NCBI GenBank assembly: GCA_003157225.1
Contig: PMIZ01000485.1
Location: 1 to 5,055 of the forward strand
DNA length: 5,055 bases
Direction of reading: 5' to 3'
Origin: Actinomycetota bacterium
GTDB lineage: Bacteria > Actinomycetota > Thermoleophilia > RBG-16-64-13
Shown here: one piece after another, positions 1 through 5,055 of the stretch
Position numbering within the stretch: position 1 is the stretch's first letter
How the letters are laid out: the number at the start of each line of letters is the position of its first letter
The notes under the pieces: model-generated
What the model was told of the DNA's origin: nothing
What the model saw: the letters and a program-made list of their open reading frames with translations, nothing else
The model's database searches: none
Translations under genes and position numbers: made by a program

Positions 1-948
1 GCCCGGGTCGACCGAAGAGACCGAGGGGACGCCCCCGGTATAGAAGTAATGCTGCGAGGACGTAGCCGTCACGGTGCCCGTGGAATCGGTGACGGTGATC
101 GGCACGCTCGTCCCTGGAGTGCCGGCCGGCGCGACCGCGGTGATCTGGGTGGCGGAGTTCACCGAGTAGCTGAGAGCGTCGGCCATACCGAATCGAACGG
201 CCTCGATCTGCCACACCCCAACGAAGCCAAAGCCGGTGATGGTCACGGTGTTGCCGCCGGCCGCGGAGCCGCCCAACGGACTGATGACGGTGATCTCGGG
301 CGCCCCCGCCCTGATGAGGAGGGCCGCCGCCTGCAGCCTGGTGATCTTGCCGTTCGGCGTCAGTCTCCCCGAGGCGTCACCATGCATGAGACCCCTGTCG
401 ACGGCGAAGGCCACCGCACAGCGCATGCTGGCGCCCACGGCGCCTCCATCGCTGAACCTGCCGAGAACGGCACTCGCGGCCGCGGAAGTGTACAAGCTGT
501 TGAGGTCCCAGCCGTTGACGGCTGCTATCTGCCGGGCCACGATGGCTGCCGCCTGCTGGCGCGTGATGGACGCGTGTGGTCGGAAGAGGCCGCCTCCGAC
601 CCCCGAGATGAGCCCCGCCGAAGTGGCCCCTTCGATGTAGCCGTAATAGTCGCCGTCGGGGTCCACGTCGCTGTAGCTGGGAACCATGGGCGTGGCCTGA
701 GGAACGTCGAAGACGATGGTGGCCATGCGGACGAACTGCTCCCGATCGATGATCTGGTTGGGCAGCCACTTTCCGCTGCCAAAGCCGTAGGAGACGTTAG
801 CCACTTGGCCAACCGTGAGGCCGTATGAGGCGATCAGAGAATCGGGGAGGTCGCTCCAGGGGCTGGCGTTCGCCACGGCTCCCCAGGCGAGCACGAAGGA
901 CGCGACCAGCACCACCGCCAGCATCATTTTCAGCCTGGGCTTGCGCAT
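1..948 (-). CDS. SLH-domain surface protein with IPT/TIG repeats (3' end outside window)
   Basis: Predicted secreted protein anchored to the cell wall. The reading frame is open from ATG at 948 to the window edge, giving 316 residues with no stop, so the C-terminus is missing. Residues 1-28 form a signal peptide (basic MRKPRLK, hydrophobic core, cleavage probably near ANA-SP). Residues about 30-214 hold three SLH motifs; the usual ITRAE-type signature appears as IDREQ (67-71), ITRQQ (128-132) and ITRLQ (202-206). SLH triplets are known to bind secondary cell-wall polymers. Residues 218-303 are one IPT/TIG immunoglobulin-like domain (GGNTVTITG at 231-239, AVRFG at 250-254), and a second begins at about 307 (PSVSSVDPG) and runs off the window. 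The start is supported by GGGGAG at 956-961, 7 nt upstream. It is a paralogue of the complete gene just upstream at 996-2969, from which it is separated by 47 nt, and is probably cotranscribed. The fold assignment is firm; ligand and exact role are unknown. Confidence 0.9.
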   Translation of the reverse strand, partial: MRKPRLKMMLAVVLVASFVLAWGAVANASPWSDLPDSLIASYGLTVGQVANVSYGFGSGKWLPNQIIDREQFVRMATIVFDVPQATPMVPSYSDVDPDGDYYGYIEGATSAGLISGVGGGLFRPHASITRQQAAAIVARQIAAVNGWDLNSLYTSAAASAVLGRFSDGGAVGASMRCAVAFAVDRGLMHGDASGRLTPNGKITRLQAAALLIRAGAPEITVISPLGGSAAGGNTVTITGFGFVGVWQIEAVRFGMADALSYSVNSATQITAVAPAGTPGTSVPITVTDSTGTVTATSSQHYFYTGGVPSVSSVDPG

Positions 949-955
949 TTGACTA

Positions 956-961
956 CTCCCC
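956..961 (-). promoter_or_regulatory. Ribosome binding site for the truncated SLH-IPT gene
   Basis: GGGGAG on the minus strand lies 7 nt before the ATG at 948. It fixes Met1 as the start in preference to the in-frame Met8-Met9 pair inside the signal peptide. The rest of the 47-nt gap (949-995) shows no strong hairpin and no promoter-like pair. Confidence 0.7.
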
Positions 962-995
962 GTATCGTTCAGGCGACCATTTGAGTGGGCCAGGG

Positions 996-2969
996 CTAAG
1001 GATTGTACGTGAACGTGACTTGATCGATGCTGCTTCCGTAGGTATTGACGACGTAGATGTTCACTTTCGCGCCGGGTGTGCCGGGGGGAACCGTAACGGT
1101 GATCGTCGTGCCATTGATCGTGCCCGGATCAGGAGAAGGTGGGTAGATCATGGGAGCTAGAATCGAGCCGAAGTACACCGCCTTGATCTCGCCGCAATCG
1201 AAACCAATGCCATGGATCACTATTGTGTCGCCACCTAGGGAACTACCGCTATTTGGCTCCAGCCACCGCACCGTCGGCACGTTGTACGTGTACAACTCAT
1301 CCGAGAAGGCGACCTCCCCGTAGGAGTTTCTTGTGCTGACCGTCACAGCCTGGGGAGCGGAGGTGGTAGTTCCAGAGTATGCCGGCACCATCGCCTTTAT
1401 CTGCGTGTCCGAGACCACCGAGACGCTCGGCGATGGAAGGTCGTCGAAGTACACGTTGGTCACGTCCGAGAGCCCATACCCCGTGATGGTCACCGTGTTA
1501 CCGCCCCCGAAGGGACCGTGGTCGGCACTCACCGACGTGATGGACATGCCATCGTAGGTGTAGGTGACAATGAACGCCGCATCCTGTCCGATAACGGACA
1601 CCGCCACCGACTCTCCAGCCTCCCCTTGAGGCACCACGGCGGTGATCTTGGTGTCGGACTGCACCTGGTAGCTGACGGCGTTCTTGTCACCGAACCTGAC
1701 CGCGTCCACACCCACCACGTTGGTGAAGCCGATCCCAGTGAGGGTCACCGTGTTTCCGCCGGAAGCCGGCCCGTGGGTGGGGCTGACCGAAGTCACGGTC
1801 GGATACCTATACGTATAGGAGTCGATGGTGGGATCCACGACGCTCGTCCCTGCCGGGCCGACGACGGTCACCTGCACGGTCTGTCCGGCGATGCCGGCCG
1901 GCACGACAACGGTGATACGCGTGTCGGAGTTCACCGTGAAGCTCGTCACGTCGGTGCCACCGAACTGCACCGCCGTTGCACCCGTGAATCCGGTGCCGTT
2001 GATGATGGCCGTGTTACCTCCGTTGGGAGACCCGTTCGACGAGCTCAGCGAAGCGATCACCGGTGGCGGATAGACGTAGTCGTAGCTGACGTCCCAGATA
2101 TCGCTGGAACCTTCGAGGTTGACCACCACGACCTTCACGGTGGCGCCCACGGTGCCGGCCGGAGTCACAGCAGTCAGCTGGGTGTCCGATACCACGTGGA
2201 AGCTTTCGGCGTCGGCCGTCCCGAACTTGACCGCGTTAGCGTCGGAGAAGCCGCTCCCGGTGACGGTGACCGTGTCGCCTCCGTTCGCGCCTCCCTGGCC
2301 GGGAGTGACCGAAGCGACGGTCGGAGCCCCGGCCCGGATGAGGAAGACCGCCGCCTCGATGCGAGTAAGCCATGCGCGCGGGAGCAGGTCGCCCTCGGAG
2401 TTGCGGACGACATTCAGGTTGACCGCGAACGCCACCGCGCTGCGCAGCGACGTGCTCACCTGTATGCCGTCGGCGAAGGACGCCAGCCAGCCAGAGACTT
2501 GGCTCGGCGTGTAGACGGTGGAGAGGTCCAAGGACGTGGCTCGCGCCACGGCGCGAGCGATGATCGTGAGCCCTTGCTCGCGGGTGATGTAGGAGTTGGG
2601 AGCGTAGTGCCCGGCACTGACGCCGTGCACGAGCCCGGCTGCCGCCGCCCCTTCTATGTACGGGTAGAATGGACTTCCCAAACTCACGTCGGTGAACGTC
2701 GCGGCGGCGGGGCTCATCTGCGCGATCCCGAGAGCGAGACAAGCCATCTTGGCGAACTGCGCCCGAGTGATCTGCTGATCGGGCCTCCACAAGCGGTTGC
2801 CAAACCCCTGGGATATCTGCGCCACCTGGTCGTTGGTGATGCCGTAGGAGGATAGGAGGCTATCCGGCAGGTCGGTCCAAGATAGGGCCATTGCAGCCGA
2901 GGCGAAGGTAGCGACCGCAGCGGCCGCCAAGATGCCGGCCAGCGCGACCATAAAGACTCGTTTTCGCAT
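996..2969 (-). CDS. SLH-domain surface protein with five IPT/TIG domains
   Basis: Complete 657-residue secreted protein, predicted to be bound to the cell wall by its N-terminus and to display a string of Ig-like domains. Residues 1-28 are a signal peptide (MRKRVF, then an Ala-rich core, cleavage near AMA-LS). Residues 30-212 contain three SLH motifs with signatures ITRAQ (67-71), ITREQ (128-132) and LTRIE (201-205). Five IPT/TIG domains follow at about 217-300, 302-389, 390-474, 476-563 and 564-657. Each opens with a P-x-V-x-S-x-x-P-like strand, then GG(N/D)T-x-x-(I/V)-x-G-x-G and V-x-F-G. The fifth is the most divergent, with a Pro-rich insertion near 605-617 and a lone Cys at 592. There is no sortase motif or C-terminal membrane segment, so anchoring should depend on the SLH part. 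ATG at 2969 is chosen over Met7 because GAGGGAG lies 7 nt upstream; the stop is TAG at 996-998. IPT domains occur in adhesins, enzymes and receptors, so a scaffold or adhesion role is inference. No catalytic domain is visible. Confidence 0.93.
   Translation of the reverse strand: MRKRVFMVALAGILAAAAVATFASAAMALSWTDLPDSLLSSYGITNDQVAQISQGFGNRLWRPDQQITRAQFAKMACLALGIAQMSPAAATFTDVSLGSPFYPYIEGAAAAGLVHGVSAGHYAPNSYITREQGLTIIARAVARATSLDLSTVYTPSQVSGWLASFADGIQVSTSLRSAVAFAVNLNVVRNSEGDLLPRAWLTRIEAAVFLIRAGAPTVASVTPGQGGANGGDTVTVTGSGFSDANAVKFGTADAESFHVVSDTQLTAVTPAGTVGATVKVVVVNLEGSSDIWDVSYDYVYPPPVIASLSSSNGSPNGGNTAIINGTGFTGATAVQFGGTDVTSFTVNSDTRITVVVPAGIAGQTVQVTVVGPAGTSVVDPTIDSYTYRYPTVTSVSPTHGPASGGNTVTLTGIGFTNVVGVDAVRFGDKNAVSYQVQSDTKITAVVPQGEAGESVAVSVIGQDAAFIVTYTYDGMSITSVSADHGPFGGGNTVTITGYGLSDVTNVYFDDLPSPSVSVVSDTQIKAMVPAYSGTTTSAPQAVTVSTRNSYGEVAFSDELYTYNVPTVRWLEPNSGSSLGGDTIVIHGIGFDCGEIKAVYFGSILAPMIYPPSPDPGTINGTTITVTVPPGTPGAKVNIYVVNTYGSSIDQVTFTYNP
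999..2321 (-). repeat. Array of five diverged IPT/TIG-encoding repeats
   Basis: Five head-to-tail units of roughly 250-280 bp encode the IPT domains: about 2070-2321, 1803-2066, 1548-1802, 1281-1544 and 999-1280. The best conserved DNA block encodes GGNTVT-type strands and reads, on the plus strand, like GTGATGGTCACCGTGTTACC (near 1483-1502), with variants near 1740, 1988 and 2260 and in the neighbouring gene near 236. Units have diverged in both DNA and protein, so this is an old domain array rather than a fresh tandem duplication. Confidence 0.8.
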
Positions 2970-2976
2970 AGGTACG

Positions 2977-2983
2977 CTCCCTC
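2977..2983 (-). promoter_or_regulatory. Ribosome binding site for the five-IPT SLH gene
   Basis: GAGGGAG on the minus strand is 7 nt before the ATG at 2969. It favours Met1 over Met7 and keeps the basic n-region of the signal peptide. Confidence 0.7.
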
Positions 2984-2996
2984 GTCTCGACTTGTC

Positions 2997-3015
2997 GGCC
3001 GCGGCCCCTGCGGCC
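2997..3015 (-). other. GC-rich hairpin between the DUF5666-like gene and the SLH gene
   Basis: A perfect 6-bp inverted repeat, GGCCGC (3010-3015) and GCGGCC (2997-3002) in the sense direction, encloses a 7-nt loop and begins at the last base of the upstream TAG stop codon. No T-run follows, so it does not look like an intrinsic terminator. It might stabilise the upstream message end or weaken read-through, or it may be chance in GC-rich DNA. Confidence 0.35.
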
Positions 3016-3617
3016 TACTTGCCGGAGGCCGTGGTTTGCGTTGTGGAACCGGACGGTGCGGAACCCGACGGTGCTGCGCTCCCCGAGCCGTCTGAGGCTG
3101 GTGGCCCGCCGGCTGCGCCCGGCGCTCCGCCTTGCCCGGGTCCGCCGAAGCCTGCCGACCCCAAGATGATTCTGGTGGCAGTCACACTGCCGTCGGTGTT
3201 GCTGGTACCCGTCACGGTCACGTCTTGGCCTACGGTGAGCGCATCGGCGGTCACATCCGAACTCTTCGAGACGGTCGTCGAGCTCGAGTAGTAGATCGTC
3301 TTCGTGTTTCCGCTGGAGTCCTTCACGGTGATGCTGGTGCTGTCCTTGCTCAGAATGGTACCGCTGGTGAAGCCACCGCCGGCACGCGTACCGGTGCCGC
3401 CGGTGCCGCCGGTGCGGGCGCCGCCGCCAAACAGGCCTGCGCCCCCGCCGTTCTGCATGAGCTTCGCGAGGTCCGCCTGGGAGAGGTTCTGGATCACCTT
3501 CATGGCCTCTGCCGGGGTCGGCGTTCCCCCACCTGTAGCTCTCCCTCCGAAGAACCCTCCGACGCCAACCACCACGGCTATGGCTACCATGAGCCCAATT
3601 GCCAGTCCACGTTTCAT
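3015..3617 (-). CDS. Membrane-anchored Gly/Ser-rich protein with DUF5666-like domain
   Basis: A 200-residue protein predicted to sit in the cytoplasmic membrane by one N-terminal segment (about residues 5-24) with the rest outside. There is no lipobox Cys, so it is a signal anchor or cleaved signal peptide rather than a lipoprotein. Residues 34-56 look helical (PAEAMKVIQNLSQADLAKLM). A Gly-rich linker at 57-82 includes Thr-Gly-Gly repeats. Residues about 84-151 match the DUF5666 pattern: SGTILSKDSTSITVKDSSG, a Tyr/Ser strand, a TALxVGQDVTVTG-like turn (126-137) and a final DGSVTATRI strand. The tail from 153 is Gly/Pro/Ser-rich low complexity without charge until the terminal Lys. The start at 3617 has a full AAGGAGG 8 nt upstream; the stop is TAG at 3015-3017. 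It follows the ABC permease by 30 nt and precedes the SLH gene by 45 nt. DUF5666 has no established function; a role beside the transporter is inferred from position. Domain assignment was made by eye, so moderate confidence. Confidence 0.82.
   Translation of the reverse strand: MKRGLAIGLMVAIAVVVGVGGFFGGRATGGGTPTPAEAMKVIQNLSQADLAKLMQNGGGAGLFGGGARTGGTGGTGTRAGGGFTSGTILSKDSTSITVKDSSGNTKTIYYSSSTTVSKSSDVTADALTVGQDVTVTGTSNTDGSVTATRIILGSAGFGGPGQGGAPGAAGGPPASDGSGSAAPSGSAPSGSTTQTTASGK
3391..3417 (-). repeat. Three 9-bp tandem repeats in the Gly-rich linker
   Basis: On the plus strand CCGGTGCCG occurs at 3391-3399 and 3400-3408, with a near copy CCGGTGCGG at 3409-3417. In the protein this gives Thr-Gly-Gly repeats within residues 69-77. 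The unit is a multiple of three, so slippage would change linker length without a frameshift. Confidence 0.6.
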
Positions 3618-3625
3618 GCGGAAAT

Positions 3626-3632
3626 CCTCCTT
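3626..3632 (-). promoter_or_regulatory. Consensus ribosome binding site for the DUF5666-like gene
   Basis: AAGGAGG is a complete match to the anti-Shine-Dalgarno core and lies 8 nt before ATG at 3617. It is the strongest ribosome site in the window and suggests this small protein is made in larger amounts than the permease before it. The 30-nt gap has no other signal. Confidence 0.8.
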
Positions 3633-3647
3633 GTGTGCAGAGTCATA

Positions 3648-4877
3648 CTATTCGTATCTGAGTGCTTCGATGGGATTCATGGCGGCCGCGCGGCGCGCCG
3701 GGTAGAAGCCGAAAACGATGCCTATGAGTACCGACACGCCGAAAGCCATGCCGACCGACGTGAGAGTCACGTCCGATTGCTCGCCGAACCTCTTGAGCAC
3801 GAACGTAACCAGCCATCCGGCCGCGATGCCGATGACCCCACTGGCGAAGGTCAGCATCACGGCTTCAGTGAGGAACTGCAGGCTGATGTCCAGCCGTTTG
3901 GCTCCGATGGCCTTGCGCAGCCCGATCTCTCGCGTGCGCTCGTTCACCGTGGTGAGCATCATGTTCATGATCCCCACCCCTCCCACCACCAGAGAGATAC
4001 CGGCGACTGCCGCGAGCAGCAGGGTTAGAGTGCGTGCAGACGAAGACGCCGCCGCGGCGATGTCCGCCTGGTTGATAACGGTGAAGTCCGCCGAGGCCGA
4101 AGCGCTGATCTTGTGCCGCGTGGTTAGGAGATCGGTGATGTCGTTCTGCAGGGTCGTCATGACCTGTTGGGAACTGGCAGTGACGCCTATGCTCGATACG
4201 TACTTGGTCTGCCCGGCCAACAGTTTCTGACCCGTGCCGAAGGGGACGAAGATCATGTTGTCGGCGCTACCGAATCCTGTCCCGCCTTTGCTCGCGGCCA
4301 CGCCGACGACCGTGAACCGGATACTCTTGATGCGGATAGTCTGTCCAAGTGGATCCTGTCCGCCGCTGGACGCATCGCCGAAGATATCGCTGGCGGCCTG
4401 CGATCCCAGCACCGCTACCTTCGTGGAATTCTGCACGTCCGTATCGGCGAGGAACGAACCCTCGGCCATCGTCAGATTGTGCACCTGACTGTAGCCCGCG
4501 GTGGTCGCGACTACCTGTGTATTCGTGTTCCCAGCTGTCGCGACCACCTGGTAGCGGCCATCGACCTGAGGAGCGATGGCCGCCACGTTGTTGAGCTCAG
4601 CTATCGCCGAGGCGTCATCCACCGTGAGGGTGGTGGCGGCGCCGCGGCCGCCTCTGACCAACCCTGCCGTTCGACTGAAACCCGGGCTGACCGTCAGCAG
4701 GTTGGCGCCCGAGGATTCGATGCTCGAGGTGATGGAATTCGTGCTGCCCTGGCCGATACCGACCAGAGCGATCACCGAGGCGATGCCTATCACGATGCCC
4801 AGCATAGTGAGGCCCGACCTCGCCTTGTTGGACGAGATGCCCTGTGCCGACTCGCGGAGGATGTCGAGCGTCCTCAT
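3648..4877 (-). CDS. MacB/FtsX-family ABC transporter permease
   Basis: A 409-residue membrane subunit of an ABC transporter of the MacB type, which uses mechanotransmission to drive export or extraction of substrates outside the membrane. Layout: transmembrane helix 1 at about 21-43 (TMLGIVIGIASVIALVGIG), an extracytoplasmic MacB core domain at about 44-278, then helices at about 283-307, 338-361 and 373-395. The family signature NERTREIGLRKAIGA is at 312-326 and the C-terminus is PARRAAAMNPIEALRYE (393-409), both typical. Length is normal for the permease-only form; Escherichia coli MacB carries a fused ATPase, which is absent here, so a separate ATPase must exist, probably upstream. ATG at 4877 overlaps the TGA of the preceding gene (ATGA), and GAGGT at 4884-4888 lies 6 nt before it. 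The stop is TAG at 3648-3650. Substrate cannot be told: relatives handle antibiotics, peptides, lipoproteins or cell-wall hydrolase control. Confidence 0.94.
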   Translation of the reverse strand: MRTLDILRESAQGISSNKARSGLTMLGIVIGIASVIALVGIGQGSTNSITSSIESSGANLLTVSPGFSRTAGLVRGGRGAATTLTVDDASAIAELNNVAAIAPQVDGRYQVVATAGNTNTQVVATTAGYSQVHNLTMAEGSFLADTDVQNSTKVAVLGSQAASDIFGDASSGGQDPLGQTIRIKSIRFTVVGVAASKGGTGFGSADNMIFVPFGTGQKLLAGQTKYVSSIGVTASSQQVMTTLQNDITDLLTTRHKISASASADFTVINQADIAAAASSSARTLTLLLAAVAGISLVVGGVGIMNMMLTTVNERTREIGLRKAIGAKRLDISLQFLTEAVMLTFASGVIGIAAGWLVTFVLKRFGEQSDVTLTSVGMAFGVSVLIGIVFGFYPARRAAAMNPIEALRYE

Positions 4878-5055
4878 GCGACCACCTCGACCTTCTCCTC
4901 TGTGGCCGCAGGCGTCGCCTCGGGTTCTTCCCCTTCCGGTACGGGCGCCACCGCATCGCCCTCGCCGGCGGGGGGTTCCACCGTGTCGAGCGCACCGCCG
5001 GTCGCGGCCGCGGTGTCGGAACCGGGCGCGATCTCGGAACCGGGCGCGGTCTCGG
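4874..5055 (-). CDS. C-terminal end of an unidentified gene, translationally coupled to the permease
   Basis: The last 59 codons of a frame that enters from beyond 5055 and ends at TGA 4874-4876, overlapping the permease ATG by four bases. The visible part is low complexity: rich in Glu, Ala, Pro, Thr and Gly, with 14 acidic residues, a single Lys, and no aromatic residue, Cys or Arg. It starts with two hexapeptide copies (ETAPGS, EIAPGS) and ends EEKVEVVA. No conserved domain falls in the window. By operon logic it is probably the ATPase of the transporter or its HlyD/MacA-like adaptor, carrying a disordered acidic tail; the stop-start overlap is common between ATPase and permease genes, so I lean slightly to the ATPase. 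The choice of frame rests on the ATGA junction, on the absence of stops and on an amino-acid make-up that is plausible for a tail, whereas a competing minus-strand frame here is Arg-rich and runs into the permease. Confidence 0.7.
   Translation of the reverse strand, partial: ETAPGSEIAPGSDTAAATGGALDTVEPPAGEGDAVAPVPEGEEPEATPAATEEKVEVVA
4884..4888 (-). promoter_or_regulatory. Ribosome binding site for the permease
   Basis: GAGGT lies 6 nt upstream of the permease ATG, inside the end of the preceding coding frame, as expected for a coupled ATGA junction. A second purine run, GAGGAGAAGG, lies slightly further upstream (about 4892-4901), too far for an ideal spacing. Confidence 0.6.
5018..5053 (-). 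repeat. Two 18-bp tandem repeats encoding ETAPGS/EIAPGS
   Basis: Plus-strand copies GGAACCGGGCGCGATCTC (5018-5035) and GGAACCGGGCGCGGTCTC (5036-5053) differ at one base. The last two bases, GG, match the start of a third copy, so the array probably continues beyond the window. Each copy encodes one acidic-Pro-Gly hexapeptide in the tail of the upstream gene. Confidence 0.75.

Noticed and set aside
49..828. A plus-strand open frame (259 codons) opposite the truncated SLH-IPT gene
   Set aside because: The minus strand here encodes signal peptide, SLH motifs and IPT without a stop; the plus frame is a GC-driven shadow.
949..995. Gap between the two SLH genes considered for a terminator or promoter
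   Set aside because: At 47 nt it holds a ribosome site but no stable stem with T-run and no convincing -35/-10 pair.
999..2321. Regular repeats considered as CRISPR-like or mobile-element repeats
   Set aside because: Units of 250-280 bp are fully coding, diverged, and match IPT/TIG protein domains; there are no identical short repeats with spacers.
1518..2855. A long plus-strand open frame (445 codons) opposite the five-IPT gene
   Set aside because: It is antisense to a gene with clear domains, is rich in His, Arg, Gly and Asp as expected from reading GC-rich codons backwards, and has no recognisable motif.
2997..3015. Hairpin considered as a rho-independent terminator
   Set aside because: The sense strand continues GACAAGTCGAGACG after the stem, with no run of T.
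3132..4028. A plus-strand open frame (298 codons) across the DUF5666-like gene and the permease
   Set aside because: It spans two well-supported minus-strand genes and their gap, with His/Arg/Gly-rich composition and no domain.
4615..4995. A minus-strand open frame in another phase over the start of the permease
   Set aside because: It is extremely Arg- and His-rich and overlaps the permease coding sequence by over 260 bases. The alternative frame ending at 4874 makes a clean ATGA junction.

Overview
The window is a GC-rich bacterial segment in which all recognisable genes lie on the minus strand and are tightly packed, with about 96% or more of the bases coding. Read in the direction of transcription (from 5055 down to 1), the order is: the 3' end of an unidentified gene with an acidic Ala/Pro/Thr tail (4874-5055); a MacB/FtsX-type ABC transporter permease (3648-4877); a small membrane-anchored Gly/Ser-rich protein with a DUF5666-like beta domain (3015-3617); a complete SLH + five-IPT/TIG surface protein (996-2969); and a second SLH + IPT/TIG protein, cut by the window edge (1-948).

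The first two genes overlap by four bases (ATGA) and the remaining gaps are 30, 45 and 47 nt. Each start within the window has a purine-rich Shine-Dalgarno sequence 6-8 nt upstream. I see no T-tailed terminator and no convincing internal promoter, so a single operon transcribed from beyond position 5055 is the simplest reading. Expression could still be uneven, because a GC-rich hairpin sits between the DUF5666-like gene and the first SLH gene.

The theme is export and cell surface. The permease is of the kind that works with a separate ATPase and often an adaptor protein; the small protein is predicted to face outward from the membrane; and the two SLH proteins should be secreted and held on the cell wall by their N-terminal SLH triplets while their IPT immunoglobulin-like domains project outward. 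No gene here is a known enzyme, and the substrate of the transporter cannot be read from the sequence.

Organism: high GC, strong AAGGAGG-type ribosome sites, SLH anchoring and MacB-like transporters suggest a bacterium with an S-layer-type surface, perhaps a deep-branching actinobacterial lineage (Coriobacteriia-like) or a high-GC Firmicutes or Chloroflexota relative. This is inference from style only; there is no rRNA or other phylogenetic marker in the window.

There is no stretch over 300 bases without a gene. I found no tRNA, rRNA, CRISPR array, insertion sequence or phage gene. Nothing here amounts to a clearly new system. The most interesting point is the physical linkage of a MacB-type transporter, a DUF5666-like protein and a tandem pair of SLH-IPT paralogues.
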